9,924 bases of DNA from Candidatus Kuenenia stuttgartensis (GCA_945876515.1 CAMCPF010000073.1:1-9924), one strand, 5' to 3'. Positions 1 through 7,399 are shown, counted from the first letter of the stretch. The notes: generated by a model from the sequence alone, not told the origin. Numbers and translations: made by a program.

Positions 1-439
1 CCTCCGGCCCGACGCGGGCCACGACCAGGGCCGCTTCCAGCGAACGAACCTCACCCGCCTCGGCGCCCGATGGTGCTGCGACGTATTGCGCCGGCTCGAC
101 GCCTCCGGGGCCGGCGTGGGTGGGGATTGGCTGCGGTTCGCCGAGCGGCTCGAGCGGCTCGCCAGGACGGGCGCGGATGGTGGAGAGCACGTGCCGGGCC
201 GCGTTGCCGGCGGCCAGTCCGCCGGGCCAACCTGCCGGGCGGGTCACCGCCTTGGGCACGTTTGGCACGTAGGCGGGCGCGGTGACGTCGAGGGGGTTGG
301 TCGGCAGGGCCGCGGGCGCGGGAGGGACGCCGGACTCCGTGAGCCCCTGGCCGACGGTCTGGCTCGCGAATGCCGAAAGAACGGCACTCGCCACGAGCAT
401 GGCGCAGGCGGGGGAAGGCAGGCGACAGGTCGCGGGCAT
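1..439 (-). CDS. Secreted protein, N-terminal part, runs off the left edge
   Basis: The minus strand is open from an ATG at 439 to the window edge, giving about 146 residues. The first 30 residues look like a Sec signal peptide: a short start with one Arg, a hydrophobic core (AMLVASAVLSAFA), then a likely cut near SQTVGQG. The next ~100 residues are rich in Pro, Ala and Gly, like a flexible linker (LEPLGEPQPIPTHAGPGG). The visible part ends at SLEAALVVARVGPE. That last piece resembles the start of the SurA/parvulin N-terminal region ("ARVGxEVI"), so a periplasmic peptidyl-prolyl isomerase is one possibility; this is inference from a few residues. I see no clear Shine-Dalgarno before 439. A second ATG at 400 would give a shorter signal peptide. 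The gene lies downstream of the CNNM/CorC gene on the same strand with a 124-base gap. The catalytic part, if any, is outside the window. A competing minus-strand reading at 51-518 is Arg/Pro-rich and looks like a frame shadow. Confidence 0.65.
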   Translation of the reverse strand, partial: MPATCRLPSPACAMLVASAVLSAFASQTVGQGLTESGVPPAPAALPTNPLDVTAPAYVPNVPKAVTRPAGWPGGLAAGNAARHVLSTIRARPGEPLEPLGEPQPIPTHAGPGGVEPAQYVAAPSGAEAGEVRSLEAALVVARVGPE

Positions 440-519
440 GGCGCACCGGAGACGGGGAACCGGCCAGGAGACGGCGGTTGGGGGCGGGACTATAAGGAGG
501 CCCGTTCGCGGGCCGCAAG

Positions 520-541
520 CCCGTTCCAGCCGCGGAACGGG
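520..541 (-). terminator. Hairpin after the CNNM/CorC gene, possible terminator
   Basis: A perfect 8-bp inverted repeat, cccgttcc at 520-527 and ggaacggg at 534-541, closes a 6-base loop. It lies 23 bases past the stop codon of the membrane protein gene and before the start of the next minus-strand gene. No T tract follows on the minus strand, so it is not a classical intrinsic terminator. It could be a mRNA 3'-end stabilising hairpin or have no function. Confidence 0.3.
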
Positions 542-563
542 GCGGAACGCCCGTCGCCGGCGG

Positions 564-1973
564 TCACTCCGCCGGCTCGGCGGCCGGGGCCGGGGGCGAC
601 ACCTTCAGCCGCGTGAGCCGGTTGCCGTCCTTGGCCACCACTTCGAAGCGGAACCCATTCAACCCATATGCCCCACCCACGTCCGGGATCATCCGGGCCG
701 CATGGATCACGAGGCCCGCGACGGTGTTGGCCTCGGCGTCGGGCAGATTCCAGTCGAGGGCCCGGTTGAGCGTCCGGATCGCGAGCGTCCCATCGACCAG
801 GTAGCCGCCGTCGGCCTGTGGCTCGATCGCCTGTTCCTCGCGAACGTCGAACTCGTCGGTGATCTCGCCGACGATCTCCTCGAGGATGTCCTCCAGCGTG
901 ATCAGGCCCTGGAGGGCGCCGTATTCATCGACCACGAGGGCGAAGTGGGTATGCCGCCTGAGGAACTGCCGCATCTGCTCGTCGAGCGGCGTGGTCTCGG
1001 GGATGAAGTAGGGAGGCATCGCCACCTCGAGCACGTCGAGGTCGCGGAGTGCGGCCCAATCGCCCTGCTCGGCCCGCAGCAGCCGGTCCATCGCCCGCAG
1101 CAGTTCCTTGGCGTGGATCACGCCCAGGATGTTGTCTTCGGTCCCGCGATAGACCGGCAGCCGGGTGTGGGGGCTGGCGAGCACCTGCGCGACGATCTCG
1201 GCGGGCGCGAGGTCGGCATCGACCATCTCGATCTGGCTGCGATGCTTCATGATCTCGGACACCATCCGGCGGGAAAGGTCGAGCGCGCCGAGGAGCCGGT
1301 CGCGGTCCTCCTTTTCCATCGCGCCGGCGGAGTGGCCCAGGGCGATGGCCCCGGCGATCTCCTCGTGCACCGAGAGCACGTGGCGGCCCGGCTCGATCCT
1401 GACCCCGAACAGGGCGAGCACACCCGCGACGAGCCATTGCACGAGGGAGATCACGGGCCCGAACAGCCAGATCAGCAGCCGGATCACCGGGGCGACCCGG
1501 GCGGCCGCCGCCTCGGGGATCGTGATCGCCAGCGTCTTGGGCAGTACCTCGCCGAACACGAGCACGAGCACGGTCATCACGAGCGTGGCGATGGCCACGC
1601 CCGTGGTGCCGAAGATCCGTGTCAGGAGGGCCGTCGCAAGCGACGCGGCGGTGATGTTGACGATGTTGTTGCCCAGGAGCAGGGCCCCGATCATCCGCTC
1701 GTCGTCCTCCTTGACCGCGAGCGCCGCGGCGGCTCCGCGGGAGCCCTTGTCGGCCTGGGCCCGGAGCTTGCCGCGGGAGGCGGCGGTGAGGGCCGTTTCC
1801 GAGCCCGAGAAGAACGCGGACAGCACCAGCAGCCCGAAGATCACGGCGGCCGTCAGCCAGAAGGTGGCGTCGAGAGACGCCAGCGGTTCGAGCAGGCTGT
1901 CGGGCATGGGGGCGGAACAGAGGCCGGGGCACACGCAGGCTTCGGGCGAAGGGCGACTGCGGAGCTGCATCAT
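564..1973 (-). CDS. CNNM/CorC (HlyC) family membrane protein with CBS pair
   Basis: A 469-residue inner-membrane protein of the family often named hemolysin C/CorC. Relatives are linked to Mg2+/Co2+ efflux or resistance; the substrate here cannot be read from sequence. Domains in order: DUF21/CNNM transmembrane domain (about 35-215) with hydrophobic segments near 38-60, 92-120, 122-150 and 158-190, including the family motifs FSGSETAL, GNNIVNI and FGEVLPKT; two CBS domains (about 236-297 and 311-372, the second ending LITLEDILEEIVGEI); and a CorC_HlyC domain (about 385-462). Length and order match the family, so the gene looks intact. The start is uncertain. Adjacent ATGs sit at 1973 and 1970, and another at 1907 (MPDSLLEPL) lies just before the first membrane segment; neither has a strong ribosome site. 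The 22 extra residues contain three Cys, and I see no lipobox there, so the 1907 start (447 residues) is quite possible. The TOPRIM gene diverges from this one across 155 bases. Confidence 0.95.
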   Translation of the reverse strand: MMQLRSRPSPEACVCPGLCSAPMPDSLLEPLASLDATFWLTAAVIFGLLVLSAFFSGSETALTAASRGKLRAQADKGSRGAAAALAVKEDDERMIGALLLGNNIVNITAASLATALLTRIFGTTGVAIATLVMTVLVLVFGEVLPKTLAITIPEAAAARVAPVIRLLIWLFGPVISLVQWLVAGVLALFGVRIEPGRHVLSVHEEIAGAIALGHSAGAMEKEDRDRLLGALDLSRRMVSEIMKHRSQIEMVDADLAPAEIVAQVLASPHTRLPVYRGTEDNILGVIHAKELLRAMDRLLRAEQGDWAALRDLDVLEVAMPPYFIPETTPLDEQMRQFLRRHTHFALVVDEYGALQGLITLEDILEEIVGEITDEFDVREEQAIEPQADGGYLVDGTLAIRTLNRALDWNLPDAEANTVAGLVIHAARMIPDVGGAYGLNGFRFEVVAKDGNRLTRLKVSPPAPAAEPAE

Positions 1974-2039
1974 AGCCGATCCCCCGGGAGAGCGGTTTCG
2001 GCAGCGGTTTCTGCGACTGGCAGCGGGCTCGCCGCGGCT

Positions 2040-2053
2040 GCTGGTGCACCAGC
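2040..2053. promoter_or_regulatory. 14-bp perfect palindrome between divergent genes
   Basis: The sequence gctggtgcaccagc is its own reverse complement. It lies in the gap between the CNNM/CorC gene and the TOPRIM gene, where a dimeric regulator could bind. About one such palindrome is expected by chance in 10 kb, so the location is the only argument for function. Confidence 0.2.
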
Positions 2054-2128
2054 GACGGTTGAGAAGCGGCGCGCCGGCGGGCAGGATGATCGCCGACGAA
2101 CGATTCAGCCCCCGATGCAGTTCACCCG

Positions 2129-2635
2129 ATGCCGCACAGTTTGCCGGGCCGGCATGGCGGTCCTTCCAAACTCGACGACTGCCTCGTCCACGGGCCGGGT
2201 TCGGGTGCCGAGCTGATCGTGGTCGAGGGAGACTCCGCCGCGGCCGCGGTCGCGCGGGTTCGCGATCCCCGCCTGCAGGCCGTGCTGCCCATGCAGGGCA
2301 AGCCGCTCAACGCCACCAAGGCCTCCCGCACCAAGCTGCTCGCACATCCGTTTTTCGGGCCGCTCACCGCGGCGGTGGGTGCCGGTCTCGAGGCCGACTG
2401 CGAGCCCGCGCGGTCGCGGTACGACCGCCTGCTCGTGCTCACCGATCCCGATGCCGACGGCATCCACTGCGGGTTTCTCGTGCTGCTGTTCCTCCACCGC
2501 TGGCTGCGGCCGCTCCTGGACGCCGGCCGGATCGAGATCGTGCGGCCCCCCTGGGGCGAGGTGGTGGTGGGCGGGGAACTGCTGCTGGCGTTTTCCGAGC
2601 CGGAACTGGCGACGCTGGCGACGCGGGCCCGCTAA
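2129..2635 (+). CDS. Stand-alone GyrB/ParE-like TOPRIM domain protein (gene fragment or mini-protein)
   Basis: This 168-residue product matches only the TOPRIM region of type IIA topoisomerase B subunits. It begins at the point matching KLADC (SKLDDC, 13-18), then has the EGDSA motif with the metal-binding Glu (33-37), PMQGKPLNATKAS (55-66, matching PLRGKILNVEKA) and the acidic DPDADG motif (106-111), followed by His113. The metal-binding Glu and three Asp are therefore present. Known GyrB/ParE proteins of about 640-800 residues carry a GHKL ATPase and transducer domain before this point; neither is here, and the upstream stop at 2087 and the divergent gene leave no room. Several usually fixed residues differ: GDSAGGSA reads GDSAAAAV, and HIRT reads HCGF. 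It cannot be an ATP-driven gyrase alone. The ATG at 2129 is the first in-frame start after the stop; no Shine-Dalgarno precedes it. TAA at 2633 ends it, but homology continues in frame (separate entry). It could be a decayed gyrB/parE copy or a repurposed metal-binding protein. Confidence 0.7.
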   Translation: MPHSLPGRHGGPSKLDDCLVHGPGSGAELIVVEGDSAAAAVARVRDPRLQAVLPMQGKPLNATKASRTKLLAHPFFGPLTAAVGAGLEADCEPARSRYDRLLVLTDPDADGIHCGFLVLLFLHRWLRPLLDAGRIEIVRPPWGEVVVGGELLLAFSEPELATLATRAR

Positions 2636-2797
2636 GGAGGAGGGGAGGTCCGGCGGTTTCGCGGGCTGGCCGCGCTCGATGCGGAGACGATCCGCGAGAC
2701 CTGTGTCGATCCCGCGACGCGGCGGACCGAGCGGGTGTCGGCCGCCGACGTGGCCGCGATGATCGAGGTGATCGCGGCAGTGCAGCCGCGGACCTGA
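2633..2797 (+). pseudogene. In-frame continuation of the GyrB-like gene beyond TAA
   Basis: After the TAA at 2633-2635 the same frame stays open for 53 codons to TGA at 2795. The encoded peptide contains RRFRGLAALDAETIRETCVD followed by PATRR. This aligns with the conserved GyrB/ParE stretch [24 protein letters not shown] that follows TOPRIM. No frameshift is needed, only one changed codon: GAA, CAA, AAA or TAC to TAA would each do it. By hand count 46 of the 53 third positions are G or C, so this stretch still looks like coding sequence. No ATG, GTG or TTG start follows the stop closely in this frame, which argues against a separate gene. It stops short of the usual VEPRRxFI end. Explanations are a recent nonsense mutation, readthrough, or a base error in the assembly. 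Confidence 0.6.
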
Positions 2798-2850
2798 CCA
2801 GCCATGTGGCCGGCGAATGCGGCGGGGGGGGCGACCGATGATCAAAATTC

Positions 2851-2879
2851 TTGACCTCTGGCAACGAGATGGGACACTC
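2851..2879 (+). promoter_or_regulatory. Weak promoter candidate for the Ig-like protein gene
   Basis: A short A/T-rich stretch (2839-2850) stands out in the GC-rich background and is followed by TTGACC at 2851, close to the sigma-70 -35 consensus. The -10 region 17 bases later (acactc, 2874-2879) is poor. An 8-G run lies just upstream at 2824-2831. The TTG at 2851 could be misread as a start codon of the gene downstream. Confidence 0.25.
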
Positions 2880-2900
2880 GATGGTACGGCGGCCCAAGGC

Positions 2901-2905
2901 GGAGG
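2901..2905 (+). promoter_or_regulatory. Shine-Dalgarno that fixes the start at 2911
   Basis: GGAGG lies five bases before ATG at 2911, which puts the start there rather than at the in-frame TTG 2851 or the ATGs at 2869 and 2881. Confidence 0.75.
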
Positions 2906-2910
2906 AGCGG

Positions 2911-3951
2911 ATGACCATGCGTGCCGATCACGGCCGACGAACTCGAAATAAGACCGCCCGCGGGCTCCACGTCGAGTCGCTCGAGGCCCGGGCCCTGATG
3001 GCCGTGGTCGTCGGGGCGCCCGATTTGCTTCCGGCGAGCGACAGCGGCATCTCCAACCGCGATAATCGCACGAACGTGGCCGCCCCGACGTTTGCGATCC
3101 AGGCGCCACGGGCCGAGGGTGTGACGCTCTTCCGCGCGGGCGATCCCGAGCCGCTCGGTATCGGCGTGCCCGGGCCGAAGCCGGGCACCTGGCTGGTCGC
3201 CTCGCGGGCCCTGCCCGACGGGCTGCACATCATCCGCGCGGAGGCGACCGGCGGCGTGCGGCGCTCCGCCCCGCTCCGTGTCGAGATTCGTACGACCGTT
3301 CCGGCGCCCGCGACGCTCGACCTGTGCCCCTGCACCGATTCCGGGGTGAAGGGCGACCGCATCACCAGTGCCGTTGTGCCGCGATTCGTCGGCACGGCGC
3401 CGGCGGGGGCCGTCGTGAGCCTCAGCATCGAGGGCGGCCCGAGCCTGGGCGGCGTGCGGGCCGACGCGCGGGGCACGTGGGCCCTCGTGGCCAGCCGCCC
3501 CCTGGTGCCCGAGGGCCGCCATCTGGTCCGCGCTATCGCGACGGACATCTTCGGCAACCAATCCCCCGCCGGCAGCGTGGCTGTCACGATCGACCGGTCG
3601 AGGCCGACCGCCGCGATCGAGGTCACCGGGATCGATTCCTTTCGCGTGAGCTTCTCCAAGCCGGTGGCCGGTTTCACGTCTGCCCTGCGGGGCATGACGT
3701 TCTCCGGCCAGCCCGTCGGTGCGCAGCGGATCGCCCTGCCGTTCACGAGCCCGCAGCTGCGGCAGTGGGTCGGGGCGATCGTGTTCGTGCCGTCGGCGGA
3801 CGGACGGGTGTATGACGTGTCGTTTCCCGACTTCGGACCGGTCAGCGGCACCTACACGCTCGGGCTTGGGGCTCGGGCGTCCGGGGTCGTGGATGCCGCG
3901 GCGGGGAATCCGCTGGCCGGCGACGCCACGGCGACGTTCAGCATCGACTGA
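2911..3951 (+). CDS. Ig-like surface/secreted protein with planctomycete N-terminal motif
   Basis: A 346-residue protein with no enzyme motif. The N-terminus is basic (RADHGRRTRNKTARG) and is followed by LHVESLEARALMA (19-31), a motif common at the start of planctomycete extracellular proteins; there is no long hydrophobic signal core. Three beta-rich modules follow. Module 1 (about 36-128) begins APDLLPASDSGISNRDN and module 2 (about 135-230) begins ATLDLCPCTDSGVKGD. These share a layout (PDL..SDSG...DN..T....P.F) with bacterial Ig-like repeats such as Big_13. Module 3 (about 233-345) resembles the SbsA/Big_5 Ig-like fold, with SFSKPVAGF near its start and GVVDAAAGNPL near its end. Such modules usually form stalks or bind partners outside the cell. 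There is no dockerin, PEP-CTERM tail, LPXTG or C-terminal membrane segment, so how it is held is unknown. It is short for this class, which often exceeds 1000 residues, but shows no sign of being broken. It converges on mfd with a 57-base gap lacking a strong terminator. Confidence 0.85.
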   Translation: MTMRADHGRRTRNKTARGLHVESLEARALMAVVVGAPDLLPASDSGISNRDNRTNVAAPTFAIQAPRAEGVTLFRAGDPEPLGIGVPGPKPGTWLVASRALPDGLHIIRAEATGGVRRSAPLRVEIRTTVPAPATLDLCPCTDSGVKGDRITSAVVPRFVGTAPAGAVVSLSIEGGPSLGGVRADARGTWALVASRPLVPEGRHLVRAIATDIFGNQSPAGSVAVTIDRSRPTAAIEVTGIDSFRVSFSKPVAGFTSALRGMTFSGQPVGAQRIALPFTSPQLRQWVGAIVFVPSADGRVYDVSFPDFGPVSGTYTLGLGARASGVVDAAAGNPLAGDATATFSID

Positions 3952-4008
3952 AGCCTGCGGGCAGCGCCTCGGGCATCGGCCCTGGAAACCGTGTGCCTGC
4001 GGGTGGCT

Positions 4009-7000
4009 CTAGCCCAACTCCAACAGCGACCGCACGCTCGCGAGCAGTTTGTGCGGGTCGGCGAGCGTGTCGGCGTGGAGCGGCACGACGGCGGTCTTCT
4101 GATCCACCACCCGCACCACGCGGCTCTTCTTGGCGGCTGCCTGCCGGAGGCGGTCGATCCGCTCACGGTCGTGGTGGCCGATCATGATCATGCCCGGATG
4201 GCGGGTGATCGAGTCGATGCCGAGGTCGATCGCCCGGCAGCGGAGTTTGGCGAAGTCGAGGAGCCGGCGGGCCTCGTCGGGCAGCGGCCCGAAGCGGTCG
4301 GAGAGTTCAGCCGCCAGATCGTCCACCTGCCGCCCGGCCGTGGCCCGCGAGAGCCGCCGGTAGACGTCGATCTTGGCCCTGAAGTCGGTCACGTAATCCC
4401 GCGGCAGCCAGGCCTCGCCCGGAAGGTCGATGTTCACCGGCGGCGGCTCGGCCGGGGGCATCTTCTTGAGGCCGCGGACGGAGGTCTCCAACAGTCGGCA
4501 GTAGAGCTCGTAGCCCACCGTGGCGATGTGGCCGCTCTGCTGCGTGCCCAGGAGGTTGCCCGTGCCGCGGATCTCGAGATCCCGCATCGCGAGGGAAAAC
4601 CCGGCCCCCATGCTCGAAAACTCCTGGATCGCCCGCAGCCGTTTTGCTGCGGTCTGAGTGAGGCGAGCCGTTTCATCGACCAGCAGATAGCACCAGGCCC
4701 GGTGGTGGCTGCGGCCCACGCGACCGCGGAGCTGGTGGAGATCGGCCAGGCCGTAGTGGTCGGCCTCGTCGATGAAGATCGTGTTGGCCCGGGGGATGTC
4801 GAGGCCGCTCTCGATGATCGTGGTGGCCAGGAGAATGTCGGTCTTGCCCTGCACGAAGCCCACCATCACCTCCTCGAGTTCGGTCTCATTGAGCCGGCCG
4901 TGGGCGATCCCGATCGAGACCTCCGGCACGATCTGTCGCAGCTTGTCGGCCACCTTGTGGATGTCGTGGATCCGGTTGTGGACGAAGAACACCTGCCCGT
5001 TGCGGGCGAGTTCCCGCTCGATTGCGGCCCGGATCAGCGACTTGTCCCAGCGGGCGGGCTTGGTCTCGACGGGGATCCGATTGGTCGGGGGCGTCGTCAG
5101 GTTCGAGATGTCACGGATCCCGAGCATCGACATGTGGAGGGTTCGCGGGATCGGCGTGGCCGTCATTGTGAGCACGTCCACACTGGCCCGCAGGGCCTTG
5201 AGCCGCTCCTTCACGTCCACGCCGAACCGCTGCTCCTCGTCCACGATCACGAGGCCCAGGTTGGCGAAGTGGATGTCGGCCTGGGCGAGGCGGTGCGTGC
5301 CGATCACAATGTCCACCCCCTTGCGGGCCAGCCCCTCGAGCGTGTCCCGCTCCTCCGCAGTGCTCGTCAGCCGCGACAGGGCCCGAACCACGAAGGGAAA
5401 CTCCGCGAACCGGGCGGTGAAAGTCCGCTTGTGCTGCTCGCAGAGCACCGTCGTGGGCACGAGCACGGCCACCTGCATCCCGGCCTCGGCCGCCTTGAAG
5501 GCCGCCCGCATCGCGAGCTCCGTCTTGCCGAAGCCGACGTCGCCGCAGAGCAGCCGGTCCATCGGCCGGGGCCGCTGCATGTCCTCGCGGATCGCCTCCA
5601 TCGCCGTGAGCTGGTCGGGTGTCTCGTCGTAGGGAAACGCCTCCTCGAACTGCCGCTGCCAGGGCGTGTCGGCCGGGAAGGCGATCCCGGGGCGGCTGGC
5701 GCGGGTGGCCTGGAGGCGGAGCATGTCGGCGGCCATGTCGGCCACGGCCCGCTCCACCGCCGCTTTCTGTTTCGCCCAGGCCGCCCCGCCGATCTTGGCG
5801 AGCTTGGGGGCGAGCTTCGTGCCGCCCACGTACTTCTGGACGAGCTCGATGGCCGAGGCGGGCACGTAGATCTTCGTGGTCTCGGCGAACTCGAGCTCCA
5901 GAAACTCCTCGGTGCGGCCGTGCTGCTCGAGCAGCTTGAGCCCGCGGTAGCGGCCGATCCCGTGGGCCACGTGCACCACGTAGTCGCCTTCGTGGAGGTC
6001 GAGGAAGGTGTCGATCGCGCGGGAGAGCCGCTGCCGGGCCGGCCGACTGGAAACCTCCTCACGGTTGAAGAGCTCGGCGCTGCTCACGAGCACGAGCTTC
6101 TCGGGCACCACCCGAAACCCGCCCGAGAGCCGGCCACGGGCGAAGTGGAGCCGCTTGGTGCGGGCCGGGGCCGAGTCGGCGAGCAGTTCTCCGAGCCGCT
6201 GCTCCTCCGCCTCGCTCGGGCAGACGACCCACACCTCCTGATCGCGGCCCACCGTCTCGAGCTCCTCGCGGACGCGATCGAGGGCGCCCGTGAACCGCTC
6301 CACGCTCTCGATCGCGAGCGTGGCGGTGGCATCGAGGCTCGACGGCGGGATCGCGGCCAGCGCGAGCGACGGGAACCGGTGGAGCCGGGCGAACACGTCT
6401 TCGGGTGTGAACAGCCCGGCCACGTCGCCCAGCCGCTGGTGAAACCGCTTGGCCTCCTCAGCGCATTCCCCAGGCTCGACCAACGCCACGGCGGAGCCCG
6501 GCGGGAGCAGGTCGGCCAAGTGGGTGTGCCGCGTGGCGCCGGCCTCGGCGGCGAGGGCCGTCAGATCGATCGCCTCGAGGTCTGCGACGCTCCGCTGCGA
6601 GACCGTGTCGAAGGAACGGAGCGACTCGATCTCGTCGCCGTAGAGCTCCATGCGGATGGGGCGATCCCAGTCGGCGGCGAACAGATCGACGATCCCGCCG
6701 CGGCGGGCGAACGAGCCGGGCGCGTCGATGGCATCGGCCGCCTGCCAGCCACGGGCGGCGAGCCACTCGGCGAGTTCCTCGGGGTTCACCGTGCCACCGA
6801 CGGCGAGGCGTCGCGTGCCCGCTTCGATCGCCCTGGGATCGACCAGCGGCGCGAGGATCGCCTGAATGCTGGTTACGACGAGCGGCGGCGGTGCCTCGCC
6901 GGGCAGTGCCAGCCGCTTGACGGCGGCCAGCCGCTCGGCCTCGACAGGGTCGTCGGGGCTGGGTTCCTCGCCCAGATCCTCGACGGCCGGCACGAGCAGG

Positions 7001-7296
7001 GCGGGCACGTCCGAGAACAGCCTGAAGTCATCGACGAAGGCCTCGGCCTCGGCCGCGTGGGGCAGGATCACGGCGAGCGTGCCGCGTGCCCGATCGGCCA
7101 CGCCGTCGGCCGCGGGCGGCCGGGCCCGCAGCACGGCCGCCACGGCCAGCGCGCAGGCCGATCCCCAGGTTCCGCCGATCGTGCCGCCATGCCCCTCCTG
7201 GAGACTGGCGACGACATCGGCGAACCCGCTGTGCTGCTCGAGCGTGTGGGCAAGGCGGGCCAACCGCCCGCCGGGCCGTGCGGAAACGCGGGTCAA
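4009..7296 (-). CDS. mfd: Transcription-repair coupling factor Mfd
   Basis: Mfd is a DNA translocase that pushes or removes RNA polymerase stalled at a lesion and recruits UvrA for nucleotide excision repair. The 1095 residues match the family in length (E. coli 1148) and order: UvrB-like N-terminal part (about 1-350, with ARRGGIVDLFAADWDRPIRMELYGDEIESLRSFD split over the usual UvrB-like motif); CarD-like RNA polymerase interacting domain (about 432-505, starting HEGDYVVHVAHGIGRYRG); a RecG-type helicase core with Walker A GDVGFGKT (585-592), DEEQ box (686-689), TATPIPRT, and motif VI LRGRVGRS (near 855); and a C-terminal TRCF domain (about 960-1060, DVYRRLSRA...LSDRFGPLP). No key motif is missing. 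The start is taken as TTG at 7296, because no ATG or GTG is available ahead of the N-terminal homology; it lacks a clear Shine-Dalgarno. Rare start use may keep expression low, which is inference. It diverges from ilvB across 173 bases and converges with the Ig-like gene. Confidence 0.97.
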   Translation of the reverse strand: MTRVSARPGGRLARLAHTLEQHSGFADVVASLQEGHGGTIGGTWGSACALAVAAVLRARPPAADGVADRARGTLAVILPHAAEAEAFVDDFRLFSDVPALLVPAVEDLGEEPSPDDPVEAERLAAVKRLALPGEAPPPLVVTSIQAILAPLVDPRAIEAGTRRLAVGGTVNPEELAEWLAARGWQAADAIDAPGSFARRGGIVDLFAADWDRPIRMELYGDEIESLRSFDTVSQRSVADLEAIDLTALAAEAGATRHTHLADLLPPGSAVALVEPGECAEEAKRFHQRLGDVAGLFTPEDVFARLHRFPSLALAAIPPSSLDATATLAIESVERFTGALDRVREELETVGRDQEVWVVCPSEAEEQRLGELLADSAPARTKRLHFARGRLSGGFRVVPEKLVLVSSAELFNREEVSSRPARQRLSRAIDTFLDLHEGDYVVHVAHGIGRYRGLKLLEQHGRTEEFLELEFAETTKIYVPASAIELVQKYVGGTKLAPKLAKIGGAAWAKQKAAVERAVADMAADMLRLQATRASRPGIAFPADTPWQRQFEEAFPYDETPDQLTAMEAIREDMQRPRPMDRLLCGDVGFGKTELAMRAAFKAAEAGMQVAVLVPTTVLCEQHKRTFTARFAEFPFVVRALSRLTSTAEERDTLEGLARKGVDIVIGTHRLAQADIHFANLGLVIVDEEQRFGVDVKERLKALRASVDVLTMTATPIPRTLHMSMLGIRDISNLTTPPTNRIPVETKPARWDKSLIRAAIERELARNGQVFFVHNRIHDIHKVADKLRQIVPEVSIGIAHGRLNETELEEVMVGFVQGKTDILLATTIIESGLDIPRANTIFIDEADHYGLADLHQLRGRVGRSHHRAWCYLLVDETARLTQTAAKRLRAIQEFSSMGAGFSLAMRDLEIRGTGNLLGTQQSGHIATVGYELYCRLLETSVRGLKKMPPAEPPPVNIDLPGEAWLPRDYVTDFRAKIDVYRRLSRATAGRQVDDLAAELSDRFGPLPDEARRLLDFAKLRCRAIDLGIDSITRHPGMIMIGHHDRERIDRLRQAAAKKSRVVRVVDQKTAVVPLHADTLADPHKLLASVRSLLELG

Positions 7297-7314
7297 GGGA
7301 CCTGGATTATTGCG

Positions 7315-7334
7315 GCCCCACGATTTTTTGGGGC
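7315..7334. other. Hairpin in the mfd-ilvB divergent region
   Basis: gcccca at 7315-7320 pairs with tggggc at 7329-7334, giving a 6-bp stem around a T-rich loop. It lies 18 bases upstream of the mfd start codon, so it would fall in the mfd leader if transcription starts further up. The function is unknown and may be none. Confidence 0.25.
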
Positions 7335-7399
7335 ACCGCGTGATCCCAAAGTTCCGGGAAACCGAAGTTCAGGGCGAAAAGCGGGCCGGCAGTCGGTTT

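Noticed and set aside
282..2216. A 644-codon plus-strand frame antisense to the CNNM/CorC gene
   Set aside because: It has a biased composition and no motifs, and it overlaps two real genes on the other strand. It is a GC-bias shadow.
2636..2797. A separate small gene translated from the TAAGGAGG Shine-Dalgarno
   Set aside because: No ATG, GTG or TTG lies at a suitable distance in the homologous frame; the first weak option is a CTG at 2666, inside the conserved motif.
2105..3109. A 334-codon minus-strand frame over the GyrB-like region and the start of the Ig-like gene
   Set aside because: It is Arg/Pro/Gly-rich with no domain, and the plus strand carries recognisable TOPRIM and Ig-like sequence here.
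3953..4003. A 9-base direct repeat (gcctgcggg) and a 4-bp hairpin between the Ig-like gene and mfd
   Set aside because: Both are too short to support an attachment site or terminator in sequence this GC-rich.
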